From: Streptomyces sp. MH60
GTDB lineage: Bacteria; Actinomycetota; Actinomycetes; Streptomycetales; Streptomycetaceae
Assembly (NCBI RefSeq): GCF_002939385.1
Contig: NZ_MULI01000019.1
Coordinates: 43,124-107,123, forward strand
Direction of reading: 5' to 3'
Length of the DNA stretch: 64,000 nucleotides
The position numbers were made by a program, and so were the translations under genes. Numbering within the stretch: position 1 is the stretch's first letter; each line of letters opens with the position of its first letter. The notes under the pieces were generated by a model that was not told the origin of the DNA, made no database searches, and saw nothing but the letters and a program-made list of their open reading frames with translations. Positions 48,340 through 57,723 of this stretch are shown piece after piece.

Positions 48340-49752
48340 TCACCGGGAAGAGGTGAGCCGGGTCGGCGGCAGGTACTCCCGCACATACGTCCGCTCCCAG
48401 CACGCGCCCGTCTCCCGCAGCTCCCGCCAGGTCGTGTACCGGTACCGGAACAGCCGGGCGCGCACGAAGCGCGGCGGCGCGTCGGGCGGGAACGGGGAGC
48501 TGCGCAGCAGCCGCAGCGTGGCGCGGTCGTTCTCCAGCAGCCGTTCCACGAAGGTGCCGAACCACGATCCGGCGTAGGAGGGCGACAGCGCGGCGAACCA
48601 CATCAGCCAGTCCAGTCGCAGGTGGTACGGCGCGAACTGGCGCGGCCAGCGGTGCGGATCACCCGGCTTGCCCTTGAACTCGTACGCGCGCCAGTCGCCG
48701 TCCTTCCTGGCCACCTCGTCGGCGGTGCCCTCGACCACCACCTCGTACCGGACCCGGCCGACCGAGCCGAAGGCGCCGTAGGTGTTGACCAGGTGCAGCG
48801 AGTCGAAGGAGCGGTTCATCACCTGGCGGCGGGAGATCATGTTGCGCACCGGCCGGTGGCTCAGGAACACCAGCAGCGCCGCCACCGCCAGGACCACGAC
48901 CTCGTACCAGAGCGGGGCGGCGGCGGTGGACGGCGGACCGGCCGGGAAGCGGATCACCGAGAGGGCCAGCACGATGGTGATCCAGTTGAGCCAGGAGAAG
49001 TTGCCCGAGAGCACCAGCCACAGCTGGGTCGCGATCATCAGCGCGGCGGCGGCCGTCGACACGGGGTGCGGGGCGAACAGGAGGAACGGCACCACCAGCT
49101 GCGTGACATGGTTCGCGGCGACCTCGACGCGGTGCAGCGGCCGGGGGAGGTGGTGGAAGAACCAGCTCAGCGGGCCGGGCATGGGCTGGGTCTCGTGGTG
49201 GTGGTCCAGACAGGTCAGCTTCCGCCAGCACTCGTCGCCGCGCATCTTGATCAGACCCGCCCCGAACTCCACCCGGAACAGCAGCCAGCGCAGCAGGAAC
49301 AGCACCACCACCGGCGGTGCCACCTCGTCATTGCCCAGGAACACGGCGACGAAGCCGGTCTCCAGGAGCAGCGACTCCCAGCCGAACGAGTACCAGGTCT
49401 GTCCGACGTTGACGATCGAGAGGTACAGCGCCCATGGCACCAGCCACAGCAGCATCGCCCCCCACAGCGGCAGCAGCGAGTCCAGCCCGGCCACCAGCGC
49501 CGCCGACACCGCGCAGCCCGCCCAGGCGCAGCCCGCGAAGAGCCGGTCCGAGTAGCGCCACTGGAACAGGCTGGGCGCCCGCCGGAACGGCACCCGCTCG
49601 ACGAAGCGGGGCACGGGCGTCAGACCGCGCTCGCCCAGCAGCGCCCGGAACTGCAGGGCCGCCGTCAGGAACGCGACCAGGTACACGACGGCCAGGGCCC
49701 GCTGGAAGACCAGCCGGGCCAGCCAGTAGTCGGGTGCGGTGAACCACTCCAA
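48340..49752 (-). CDS. Lipase-maturation-factor-like membrane protein
   Basis: 470 residues with about eight membrane helices. EWFTAPDYWLARLVFQRALAVVYLVAF opens the chain, and LLRWLLFRVEFGAGLIKMRGDECWRKLTCLDHHHETQPMPGPLSWFFHHLP is the conserved LMF motif, known from the vertebrate protein needed for lipase folding. A C-terminal soluble domain follows. I place the start at TTG 49752 because AGAGGAG lies seven bases upstream; the frame stays open further upstream without a good site. Bacterial function is not established. Confidence 0.8.
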   Translation of the reverse strand: MEWFTAPDYWLARLVFQRALAVVYLVAFLTAALQFRALLGERGLTPVPRFVERVPFRRAPSLFQWRYSDRLFAGCAWAGCAVSAALVAGLDSLLPLWGAMLLWLVPWALYLSIVNVGQTWYSFGWESLLLETGFVAVFLGNDEVAPPVVVLFLLRWLLFRVEFGAGLIKMRGDECWRKLTCLDHHHETQPMPGPLSWFFHHLPRPLHRVEVAANHVTQLVVPFLLFAPHPVSTAAAALMIATQLWLVLSGNFSWLNWITIVLALSVIRFPAGPPSTAAAPLWYEVVVLAVAALLVFLSHRPVRNMISRRQVMNRSFDSLHLVNTYGAFGSVGRVRYEVVVEGTADEVARKDGDWRAYEFKGKPGDPHRWPRQFAPYHLRLDWLMWFAALSPSYAGSWFGTFVERLLENDRATLRLLRSSPFPPDAPPRFVRARLFRYRYTTWRELRETGACWERTYVREYLPPTRLTSSR

Positions 49753-49880
49753 GGCCGGCTCCTCTCGTACCCGCTCCGTGTACCCCGCCCGGTCACCGGG
49801 CCCCCCCACCGGAGCCCCTCCGGCACCGCCCGGTGAACCAGGAGTCGAAGATTCCGACAAATCCTGGCAAGGTGGGGTCC

Positions 49881-51971
49881 ATGTCTGATCGGGGAGCGAG
49901 CGCCCCGTCACTCCCGGACGACTGGCCCGCCCACCCGGACCCGATCCTGGCGCTCAACCGCATGGGCAGCTTCGACTGGGACCTGGACGCCGGACTGTTC
50001 CACATGGACGCCCAGGCCCACGAGGTGTTCGACCTGCGCCCGGAGGAGTACGACGGGCGCCCCGAGTCGCTGGCGCTGCGCGTGCCCACGGCGGAGAGCC
50101 GCCGCATGGACACCATCGTCGCCCGGGCCATGAAGGACGGCAGCGAGAACTACGGCACCTACTTCCGGCTGCGCCGCCGCGACGGCACCCTGCGCTGGAC
50201 CCACACCCAGGGCTACATCCGCCGGGACGAGACCGGCCGCCCCCGCCGGATCATCGGCATCGTCCGCGACGCCACCCAGGAGGTGGCCGACATCGCGGCC
50301 AACCGGGAGCAGGCCGCGCAGGACGAGGCACGCCGCCGGCTCACCAACGTCGTTCAGCTCGCCACGGCGGCCCTCGCGCACGCCCGCACGGTGGACGACG
50401 TCATCGACGTGCTGCGCGACACCCACGGACTCACCCGGCTGGGCGCCACCAGCCTGGTGATGGGCCTGGTCGAGGCCGGCCGCATCCGGCTGGTCGCCGA
50501 CGGGCCCGAGAACAGCTTCATCCCCGGGACCCGGGTCACCCGGATCGACGAGCCGTACCCGATGAGCGAGGCGGTGCGGACCCTCAGCCCCCGCTTCATC
50601 GAGTCGCCGGAGGAGTTCGCGGAGCGCTACCCCCGGCTGTGGCAGGACATCACCCACCTCGGCATCACCGCGGCCGCCTACCTGCCCCTGATCGCCCAGG
50701 CCCGGCCCATCGGCGCCATCGGGCTGCTCTACAGCGACCGGCACGGCTTCTCCCCGGAGGACCGCAACGTCCTGGTCGCGCTCGGCAGCGGTATCGCGCA
50801 GAGCCTCCAGCGGGCCATGCTCTACGAGCAGGAGATGGACCTCGCCGAGGGCCTCCAGCAGGCCATGCTGCCGCGCACCATCCCCAGCGTGCCCGGCTGC
50901 GACGTCGCCGTCCGCTACCGCGCGGCCTCCATCGGGGGCGCCCTGGGCCGGGACATCGGCGGTGACTGGTACGACCTGATCCCGCTGCCCGGCGGGCGCG
51001 TCGGCGCCGTCATCGGCGACGTCCAGGGCCACGACACGCACGCCGCCGCCGTCATGGGCCAGCTGCGCATCGTGCTGCGCGCCTACGCCGCCGAGGGCCA
51101 CCCCCCGGCCACGGTGATGGCACGGGCCTCCGTCTTCCTGCACGAGCTGGACACCGACCGCTTCGCGACCTGCCTGTACGCCGAGGCCGACCTGGGCACC
51201 GGAGTGGTCCAGGTGGTCCGCGCCGGACACATCGACCCGCTGCTGCGCTTCGGCGACGGCACCTGCCGCCTGGTACGCGTCGAGGGCGGGCTGCCGCTCG
51301 GCCTGTCCGCCGAGTTCGGGCGCCTCGCCTACCCGGTCGCCACCCTGGAGCTGGACCCGGGCAACACCCTGCTGCTGTGCACCGACGGCCTGGTCGAGCA
51401 GCCCGGCGCCGACCTCGACGAGGGCATGGACGTCCTCACGGCGCTGATCACCTCCGGGCCGCAGGACGTGCGGGACCTGGCCGACCGGCTGATCGACGTG
51501 GTCGACGAACGGCGCGGCGACGACGACGTCGCGCTGCTGGTGCTGCGCCGCCACGGCCTGGGCGCCCCCCGGACCTTCGGCCGGGTCCAGCAGCACGTCT
51601 CCCCGGGCGACCCCGAGGGCCTCACCGAGGCCCGGCACATGATCCGCACCGCCGTCCGCTCCTGGGGCGCCAAGGCCCAGAGCGACGAGATCGAACTGGT
51701 CGCCGACGAGCTGATGACCAACGCCCTCATGCACACCGAGGGCTCCGCGATCGTCACCCTGCGGCTGCTCACCGGAACCGAGCGGCGGCTGCGGGTCGAG
51801 GTCGAGGACTCCTCCAGCGCCCTGCCGCGCCGTCGGGAGGCCGGGGACGACGGGGTGTCCGGGCGGGGCCTGCTCCTGGTCGACACGCTCGCCGACGAGT
51901 GGGGCGTGGAGGCACGCGGCGGCGGCAAGGTCGTGTGGGCCCAGTTCGAGGTGGCGCACGGCGCGGGCTGA
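49881..51971 (+). CDS. PAS-GAF-SpoIIE phosphatase with HATPase domain
   Basis: 696 residues. An N-terminal PAS (about 25-125: ILALNRMGSFDWDLD...GIVRDATQ), a GAF (about 165-310), a PP2C-like SpoIIE domain (about 330-545: LAEGLQQAMLPRTIP, GRDIGGDWYDLIPLPGG, VIGDVQGHD) and a C-terminal anti-sigma-type ATPase (ELVADELMTNALMHTEG, GRGLLLVDTLADEWGV). Such proteins control sigma factors by acting on anti-anti-sigma proteins, a large family in Streptomyces. ATG 49881 has AAGGTGGGG upstream and is preferred to GTG 49833. No STAS or sigma gene is adjacent. Confidence 0.93.
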   Translation: MSDRGASAPSLPDDWPAHPDPILALNRMGSFDWDLDAGLFHMDAQAHEVFDLRPEEYDGRPESLALRVPTAESRRMDTIVARAMKDGSENYGTYFRLRRRDGTLRWTHTQGYIRRDETGRPRRIIGIVRDATQEVADIAANREQAAQDEARRRLTNVVQLATAALAHARTVDDVIDVLRDTHGLTRLGATSLVMGLVEAGRIRLVADGPENSFIPGTRVTRIDEPYPMSEAVRTLSPRFIESPEEFAERYPRLWQDITHLGITAAAYLPLIAQARPIGAIGLLYSDRHGFSPEDRNVLVALGSGIAQSLQRAMLYEQEMDLAEGLQQAMLPRTIPSVPGCDVAVRYRAASIGGALGRDIGGDWYDLIPLPGGRVGAVIGDVQGHDTHAAAVMGQLRIVLRAYAAEGHPPATVMARASVFLHELDTDRFATCLYAEADLGTGVVQVVRAGHIDPLLRFGDGTCRLVRVEGGLPLGLSAEFGRLAYPVATLELDPGNTLLLCTDGLVEQPGADLDEGMDVLTALITSGPQDVRDLADRLIDVVDERRGDDDVALLVLRRHGLGAPRTFGRVQQHVSPGDPEGLTEARHMIRTAVRSWGAKAQSDEIELVADELMTNALMHTEGSAIVTLRLLTGTERRLRVEVEDSSSALPRRREAGDDGVSGRGLLLVDTLADEWGVEARGGGKVVWAQFEVAHGAG

Positions 51972-52011
51972 ACCCACTGGCACGGTCGGTCGCCGGTGGC
52001 ACTCTGGACGT

Positions 52012-52875
52012 ATGCCAGAACTGCCCGAGGTCGAGGCGCTCCGCGATTTCCTGACCGAGCACCTCACCGGCCGCGAGATCGTCCGGGTCCTGCCCGTGGC
52101 GATCAGCGTCCTGAAGACGTACGACCCCCCGCTCACGGCGTTGGAGGGCCACGAGGTGGCGGCCGTGCACCGCCACGGCAAGTTCCTCGACGTCGAGACG
52201 GCCGACGGCCCGCACCTGGTGACCCACCTGGCCCGGGCGGGCTGGCTGCACTGGAGGGACAGCCTCCCCAGCGGCATGCCCAGACCCGGCAAGGGCCCGC
52301 TCGCGCTGCGGGTCGCCCTGGAGACCGGCGCGGGCTTCGACCTGACGGAGGCGGGCACGCAGAAGCGGCTCGCGGTGTACGTCGTGGCCGACCCGCGGCA
52401 GGTGCCGGGCGTGGCCCGGCTCGGACCGGACCCGCTCGCCGACGACTTCGACCAGGCACGCTTCGCCGCCCTCCTCGACGGTGAGCGGCGGCAGCTCAAG
52501 GGCGCCCTGCGCGACCAGAGCCTGATCGCGGGCGTGGGGAACGCGTACAGCGACGAGATCCTGCACGCCGCCAGGATGTCCCCGTTCAAACTGGCCGCCT
52601 CCCTCACCGACGAGGAGACCGCCCGGCTGTACGCGGCGCTGCGCGACACGCTCACCGAGGCAGTGGAACGCTCCCGGGGCATCGCCGCCGGACGCCTCAA
52701 GGCCGAGAAGAAGAGCGGACTGCGGGTCCACGGCCGCACCGGGGAGCCCTGCCCGGTGTGCGGCGACACCGTCCGCGAGGTCTCCTTCAGCGACTCCTCG
52801 CTCCAGTACTGCCCGACCTGCCAGACCGGCGGCAAACCGCTGGCGGACCGCAGGATGTCCCGGCTGCTGAAGTGA
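52012..52875 (+). CDS. Fpg/Nei-family DNA glycosylase
   Basis: 287-residue base-excision repair enzyme. MPELPEVE gives the catalytic Pro2 and Glu3, HRHGKFLDVE carries the conserved Lys, the helix-two-turn-helix contains LIAGVGNAYSDEILHAARMSP, and CPVCGDTVREVSFSDSSLQYCPTC is the C-terminal zinc finger. It removes oxidised bases and cuts the strand. Whether it is closer to Fpg or Nei is not decided here. Confidence 0.93.
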   Translation: MPELPEVEALRDFLTEHLTGREIVRVLPVAISVLKTYDPPLTALEGHEVAAVHRHGKFLDVETADGPHLVTHLARAGWLHWRDSLPSGMPRPGKGPLALRVALETGAGFDLTEAGTQKRLAVYVVADPRQVPGVARLGPDPLADDFDQARFAALLDGERRQLKGALRDQSLIAGVGNAYSDEILHAARMSPFKLAASLTDEETARLYAALRDTLTEAVERSRGIAAGRLKAEKKSGLRVHGRTGEPCPVCGDTVREVSFSDSSLQYCPTCQTGGKPLADRRMSRLLK

Positions 52876-52914
52876 CGGCGCCGAGGCGGTGAGCGGCGGC
52901 CGCCGGGGCGGCGG

Positions 52915-53565
52915 TCAGCCGGCCGGCAGCGTCACCAGGTGCTCGCCGTCCGCCGTGCGCACCTCGTAGCGGTCGATCTGGCCGGGATGCAACGCGGCCC
53001 CGCCGCGCATGGTGTGCGGCCGGGCGTCGTGCCGGGGGACCATCCAGCTGGTGACCGTCTGTTCGGACCCGTCCCGGCCGACGGCGACGAGCCGGCACGA
53101 ACGCGGGCCGGCCCCGTCCTTGACCTCGAGTCGCACGTCCGTGCCCCAGATCTCGTCCTCGGCCGTGATCCGCGCCCACACCCCGGACCGGGCGTCCGTC
53201 GCGGTGACCGGTGCCGCCGGGTCGCCCTGGCTCGCGTACAGCACGGCGCCGGGCCCGGCCACGGCGCACACGACGGCGGCGGCCACGGCGTACAGCACCC
53301 GCCTGCGGCCGGCCCGCCGGCGCGTGGCCACCGCGGACAGCAGCCGGTCGAGCAGCCGGGGTCCCGGCCTGGTCAGCGGGTGGACGATACGGGGCGTCGC
53401 CTCCCGGTAGAGCATCAACTGGCGGGTGGCGGGGCCGAATTCGGTCACCTGGGCCGAGCACCGGGGGCATTCCATGAGGTGGTCCTCGAAACGGAAGGCC
53501 TCCGCCTCGTCCAGCACGCCGAGCGCGTAGGCGCCGACGTCACGATGCCTTTCCAGGGACCTCAT
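52915..53565 (-). CDS. Zinc-finger anti-sigma factor, membrane-anchored
   Basis: 216 residues from ATG 53565. The N-terminal zf-HC2 domain has HRDVGAYALGVLDEAEAFRFEDHLMECPRCSAQV (H-x3-C-x2-C), one membrane helix lies near VLYAVAAAVVCAVAGPGAVLYA, and the C-terminal part is extracellular and of beta character (WARITAEDEIWGTDVRLEV). It should hold the ECF sigma factor encoded at 54395-54949 inactive until a signal reaches the cell surface. A third gene lies between the two. Confidence 0.88.
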   Translation of the reverse strand: MRSLERHRDVGAYALGVLDEAEAFRFEDHLMECPRCSAQVTEFGPATRQLMLYREATPRIVHPLTRPGPRLLDRLLSAVATRRRAGRRRVLYAVAAAVVCAVAGPGAVLYASQGDPAAPVTATDARSGVWARITAEDEIWGTDVRLEVKDGAGPRSCRLVAVGRDGSEQTVTSWMVPRHDARPHTMRGGAALHPGQIDRYEVRTADGEHLVTLPAG

Positions 53566-53737
53566 GCCGAATCCTCGTACCGTCGGGTGCGGGTGGGGTG
53601 ACTCCTTGCTCCCACCCGTACGCACCGGACAGCCGAATCACTCAAGCCACGGCGGAATCGCGACCGAGGTGTTCGGAGCGGTCCGGGGCGTGGATTGGTC
53701 CCTCCTTCGGGAAAGTTCGCGAGGCCGTCCGGGGCGG

Positions 53738-54253
53738 CTAGAACAGGTGGATGGCGAGGTGCCCCAGCGGCAGCCCGAGCTGCCAGGCGGGCGTCCACAC
53801 CTTCGGCCCCTCGTCCTCCCCGGTCACCGCCGCCCCGCCGGGGACCGCGTTCAGGTCCGGGGCGAGCAGTTCGGTGTCCTGGAGCCAGCGCCAGGCGGCC
53901 CGGGCCAGCTCCAGGTCCGGCGAGTGGCGTCCGGCGGCCACCGCGTCGGCCGTGACCTCGGCCAGCCGCCCGTGCACCCACTCGTGCCAGGGCTGGTCGT
54001 AGGCGGTCAGGGACAGCCAGGTCTCCAGGTGGGTGACGACCCGGATGCCGCTCAGCTCGTTCTCCGTGTCGGACAGGAAGACGGTGAGCGCCAGCGCGTC
54101 GCGGCCGGCGCGGAACTCGAAGGACGTCGGCGGCATCAGGTCGCCGGTCCGCAGCAGTTCGTCGGCGATGTACTCGGCGTACAACCACGCCATGGGAACG
54201 CTCAGTTCGCCCCCACCGGTGCCGTCCGTGCTCTCTTGACCTCTGTGCAGCAT
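53738..54253 (-). CDS. Conserved hypothetical protein between sigma and anti-sigma genes
   Basis: 171 residues from ATG 54253 with GGAGGAAGGCAGGG upstream. It is soluble, acidic and Trp-rich (AWLYAEYIADELLRTGDLMPPTSFEFRAG; HLETWLSLTAYDQPWHEWVHGRL). I do not know its function. The shared direction with the ECF sigma and anti-sigma genes suggests a common regulon. Confidence 0.7.
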   Translation of the reverse strand: MLHRGQESTDGTGGGELSVPMAWLYAEYIADELLRTGDLMPPTSFEFRAGRDALALTVFLSDTENELSGIRVVTHLETWLSLTAYDQPWHEWVHGRLAEVTADAVAAGRHSPDLELARAAWRWLQDTELLAPDLNAVPGGAAVTGEDEGPKVWTPAWQLGLPLGHLAIHLF

Positions 54254-54394
54254 CCCTTCCTGCCTTCCTCCGGTGCGTGCGCGTCGCCCGACCCGGGTCA
54301 TGGGCCCCCGTCCGGAACACGGATGAGGACAGCCGATTACTCAACCGGGGTCCTGGGCAAGGCGCTTTACGGAGGTTTGACCATAGGGCCGGTT

Positions 54395-54949
54395 TCACCG
54401 CAGGTCGGCGGCGTATCCCGGTAGCACCCTGCGCATGGCGCGCAGCGCGTAGTATGCGCGGGACTTCACGGTACCGGGTGGGATGCCGAGGGCGGCCGCG
54501 GCTTCCGCCACACTCGCCCCCTGGAAATACACCAGCACCAGGACTTCACGGTGCTCCGGAGTGAGTGTCTTCACAGCCTCGCGCACATCGAGGGCCGCGG
54601 CGGCCCGTTCGGCGTGGTCGGAGCAGACGCGGGCGTTCTCCAGTACGGCGTCGCCGACCTCCGGGGGGCGCGCCTGGCGGGCGCGGCGCGCGTCGATCGC
54701 GAGCCGCCGGGCCACGGTGAGCAGCCACGGCCGTACGGAGTCGAAGGCGTCGGCGCGCAGGGCCTCGGGGTGCTGCCAGGCGCGGACCAGAGTCTCCTGC
54801 ACCAGGTCCTCAGCACGCTGCCGGTCGCCGTCGCTGAGCCGCAGCAGCAGCGCGAAGAGCGGCCGGCCGTGCTCGCGTTGCAGTGCGGCGAGCTCGTGCT
54901 CGGCGGTCGTCCCGTTCGCTGTGTCCGTCAGGGTGATTCCGGCCGTCAT
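54395..54949 (-). CDS. ECF-family RNA polymerase sigma factor
   Basis: 184 residues from ATG 54949. Region 2 has RLSDGDRQRAEDLVQETLVRAWQHPEAL, and region 4 has LTPEHREVLVLVYFQGASVAEAAAALGIPPGTVKSRAYYALRAMRRVL. It directs RNA polymerase to stress or surface-related promoters and is probably controlled by the zf-HC2 anti-sigma factor encoded downstream. The upstream region holds the direct repeat TCGACGAACGG twice near 55020. Confidence 0.93.
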   Translation of the reverse strand: MTAGITLTDTANGTTAEHELAALQREHGRPLFALLLRLSDGDRQRAEDLVQETLVRAWQHPEALRADAFDSVRPWLLTVARRLAIDARRARQARPPEVGDAVLENARVCSDHAERAAAALDVREAVKTLTPEHREVLVLVYFQGASVAEAAAALGIPPGTVKSRAYYALRAMRRVLPGYAADLR

Positions 54950-55213
54950 GGCCGTATGGCACCGCAGGGGGCCGCGCGGGGACAGGGCGTGCGCACGGGT
55001 GTGCGGCGGGCGGTCGATCGCGTCGACGAACGGTTCGACGAACGGTCGGCGTGCGGCCGGCGTGCGGCGGGCGGGTGGTCCGGGCACCCCGTTCGCGCAC
55101 GCCGGACGGGCTAATGGGCGTGTCGGAACCGCCGGTGACAAGCCGTGGCTCTTTATCTGTTTGTAAGTAAATGTGACTTTCCATCGGTGTGTGCGACCCA
55201 GCGGAGTGAACGG

Positions 55214-56368
55214 ATGATCACACGCAGTCGGCAGGTGGCCCTGGCCCTGACCGCCCTCCTCACCGCGGGCGCGGCCTGCCAGGCCGGCGACCACGAACCG
55301 CCGAAACCGCCGGCGCCGGCCCCGTCCGCCGCGGACACCGGCGGGTTCACCCTGGTCGCCTCCGGGGACGTGCTCCCGCACGACTCGATCATCGAGCGGG
55401 CGCGCTTCGACGCGGGCGGCACCGGCTACGACTTCCGCCCCATGCTCGCCGGCGCCCGGCCCGTCGTCGCGCGGGCCGACATCGCCCTGTGCCACATGGA
55501 GACCATCTACGGCGCGAGGGGCGACTACAGCGGCTACCCGCTCTTCAAGTCCCCGCCCGAGGTGGCGAAGGCCCTGGCCGCCACCGGCTACGACGGCTGC
55601 TCCACCGCCTCCAACCACAGCGTCGACGACGGCGCGGACGGCATCCGCCGCACTCTGGACGCCCTCGACCGCGCGGGCGTACGGCACGCCGGGACGGCGC
55701 GCACCGAGGCCGAGGCGGACCTCGCGACGGTACTGCGCGCGGGCCGGGCCCAGGTGGCCCACCTCGCCTACACCCTCCACACCAACGGCCACCCGCTGCC
55801 CGCGGACCAGCCCTGGGCGGTCGGCCTGATCGACGAGGCAAGCATCGTCGAGGACGCGCGGGCCGCCCGGAAGGCCGGCGCCGACGTCGTCGTCGTGTCG
55901 CTGCACTGGGGCACCGAGTGGCAGGACGAGCCCGACCAGGACCAGGTGGCCCTGGCCCGCAGCCTGACCGCCGCACGCACCGGCGACCGCCCCGACATCG
56001 ACCTGATCCTCGGCACCCACGCCCATGTCCCGCAGGCCTACGAGAAGGTCAACGGCACCTGGGTGGTCTACGGCATGGGAGACCAGATCGCGGGTGAGAT
56101 GGTCAACAGCGAGGGCGTCCGCGATCCGCGCGGCAACCAGTCGGCCATCGGCCGCTTCACCTTCGCCCCGCCCGAACGGGCCGGTGAGCGCTGGAAGGTG
56201 ACGAAGGCCGAGTTCGTACCGCAACTGTTCGACGTCGACGCCGGCCGGGTGGTGAACCTCAACCGGGCGATCGGCGAGGGCGCCGACCTGGGCGCCGTGC
56301 GCGACCGCATCCGCGACGTGGTGCTCGGCCGGGGCGCCGCCGAGGACGGGCTGGTGATGGGCGAGTAG
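55214..56368 (+). CDS. CapA-family lipoprotein, metallophosphatase fold
   Basis: 384 residues from ATG 55214. The signal peptide ends at GAAC (Cys22), so it is likely lipid-anchored. CapA/PgsA-type motifs are TLVASGDVLPHD, LCHMETIYG, STASNHSVDDGADGIRRTLDAL, VVVSLHWGTEW and LILGTHAHVPQAYEKVNGTWVVYGMGD, forming a metal-dependent phosphatase-like fold. CapA works in poly-gamma-glutamate export in bacilli; stand-alone actinobacterial members have no settled function. Confidence 0.88.
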   Translation: MITRSRQVALALTALLTAGAACQAGDHEPPKPPAPAPSAADTGGFTLVASGDVLPHDSIIERARFDAGGTGYDFRPMLAGARPVVARADIALCHMETIYGARGDYSGYPLFKSPPEVAKALAATGYDGCSTASNHSVDDGADGIRRTLDALDRAGVRHAGTARTEAEADLATVLRAGRAQVAHLAYTLHTNGHPLPADQPWAVGLIDEASIVEDARAARKAGADVVVVSLHWGTEWQDEPDQDQVALARSLTAARTGDRPDIDLILGTHAHVPQAYEKVNGTWVVYGMGDQIAGEMVNSEGVRDPRGNQSAIGRFTFAPPERAGERWKVTKAEFVPQLFDVDAGRVVNLNRAIGEGADLGAVRDRIRDVVLGRGAAEDGLVMGE

Positions 56369-56375
56369 GTCACGG

Positions 56376-56849
56376 TCACGCGTCCGCCACGTGGTCCAGG
56401 GCCGTCAGCATGGCCCCGAGCACGCGCAGACAGGTGGTGACGTCGGCGTCCGTGAGGTCCGAGCCGACCTCGCGCAGCAGGCGGTGCTCCCGGTCGAGGA
56501 CGCCGTCGATCGCGGCCCGGCCCCGGTCGGTCAGCCGGATCAGCGACGACCGGCGGTGCGCCGGGTTCGGGATGCTCTCAACCAGGTCCAGGGCCGCGGC
56601 CTCGTTGACCATCCGCTGGACGAACTGACGGCTGATCGCCTGGGCCCGGCCCATCTGCGGCACGGTCATCGGGCCGCCGCGCCGCAGCATCGTCAGCACG
56701 GCGCGGACGCCCACGGACAGACCGTCGGCGGCCAGCCCCTGCTCGACGCCGCGCTGAGCGCGCCGGTAGAGGGGGCCGACCAGGTCGTAGACCTCGGTGA
56801 GGCGCCGGGCGAGCACGTCCGGGGGGAGGGGTGCGTCGATGTCGTTCAC
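56376..56849 (-). CDS. MarR-family transcriptional regulator
   Basis: 157 residues from GTG 56849. A winged helix with VRAVLTMLRRGGPMTVPQMGRAQAISRQFVQRMVNEAAALDLVE and NPAHRRSSLIRLTDRGRA. It is divergent from the alpha/beta hydrolase, with two operator-like repeats between the starts, so it probably represses both genes and responds to a small molecule the hydrolase handles. Confidence 0.9.
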   Translation of the reverse strand: MNDIDAPLPPDVLARRLTEVYDLVGPLYRRAQRGVEQGLAADGLSVGVRAVLTMLRRGGPMTVPQMGRAQAISRQFVQRMVNEAAALDLVESIPNPAHRRSSLIRLTDRGRAAIDGVLDREHRLLREVGSDLTDADVTTCLRVLGAMLTALDHVADA

Positions 56850-56858
56850 CCCACCATC

Positions 56859-56909
56859 ATGACACCCAGGTTGCCAAAGTGAGAGCCGACATGACACCCT
56901 GGTTGTCAT
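56859..56909. promoter_or_regulatory. Two MarR-type operator repeats
   Basis: ATGACACCCAGGTTGCCAA (56859-56877) and ATGACACCCTGGTTGTCAT (56891-56909) are near copies 32 bases apart; the second is an imperfect palindrome and covers the hydrolase start codon. Placement between the two divergent starts fits autoregulation by the MarR protein. Confidence 0.65.
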
Positions 56910-57723
56910 GAATTTCGCTTCGGACCTCCGTCTCTTCGCCTCCGACGACGGCGATCTCGCCTACCGCGACACCGGCGCGGGCGACCCGGTCGTCCTGCTG
57001 CACTCCGGCTTCACCGACCACCGCGTGTTCGACACCCAGATCCCCGCCCTGTCCCGCGAGTACCGCGTGATCGCTCCCGACGTCCGCGGCCACGGCGCCT
57101 CCGCCAACGCGACGAGGCCGTTCCGCTGGGCGGACGACCTCGCCGCCCTGCTCCGCCACCTCGACACCGGACCCGCGGTGCTCGTCGGCGTGTCCATGGG
57201 CGGGGCCATCGCCACCGACACGGTCCTCGAGTACCCGGAACTGGTCCGTGCGGTGGTGGCCTGCGGGGCGTCCACCAGCGAGTTCGAGTACACCGACCCC
57301 TGGGTGCGACAGGTGCAGGCGGAGCAGGCCGCCGCACTGGGCGCCGGGGACGTCGAGGGCTGGCTCACGGCGTTCCTGCGCTTCGTGCCGGGGGAGTACC
57401 GCACCCTCGACGACGTCGACCCCGACGTGCTGCGCCGCGTGCGCGAGATGGCCCTCGGCACCCTCGCCAAGCACACCCCGGACGAGGAGAACCACCACGT
57501 GCCCCTGACCGGCACCTGGGCCCGCGTCCCGAAGATCGACGTCCCGGTCCTCACCGTCAACGGCGCCCTGGAGGCGCCCGACCTGATCGCCGACGCGGAA
57601 CGGCTCGCCCGCACGGTGCGCGACGGCCGTTCCGCCGTCGTCGAAGGCGTCGCGCACTACCCGAACATGGAACGGCCCGGGGCCTTCACGGACATCGTCG
57701 CCGGATTCCTCGGCACCCTCTAA
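56908..57723 (+). CDS. Alpha/beta-hydrolase
   Basis: 271 residues. VVLLHSGFTDHRVFD (oxyanion region), GVSMGG with nucleophile Ser96, then an acidic residue near PVLTVNGALEAPD and catalytic His in GVAHYPNMERP. The substrate is unknown; the divergent MarR gene suggests an inducible detoxification or catabolic role. Its stop overlaps the convergent permease stop by four bases. Confidence 0.9.
   Translation: MNFASDLRLFASDDGDLAYRDTGAGDPVVLLHSGFTDHRVFDTQIPALSREYRVIAPDVRGHGASANATRPFRWADDLAALLRHLDTGPAVLVGVSMGGAIATDTVLEYPELVRAVVACGASTSEFEYTDPWVRQVQAEQAAALGAGDVEGWLTAFLRFVPGEYRTLDDVDPDVLRRVREMALGTLAKHTPDEENHHVPLTGTWARVPKIDVPVLTVNGALEAPDLIADAERLARTVRDGRSAVVEGVAHYPNMERPGAFTDIVAGFLGTL

Noticed and set aside
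44622..48386. 1254-residue open frame antisense to the GH38 mannosidase
   Set aside because: Shadow of third-position GC bias; Gly/Val/Arg-rich with no motif, while the + strand holds catalytic residues of GH38.
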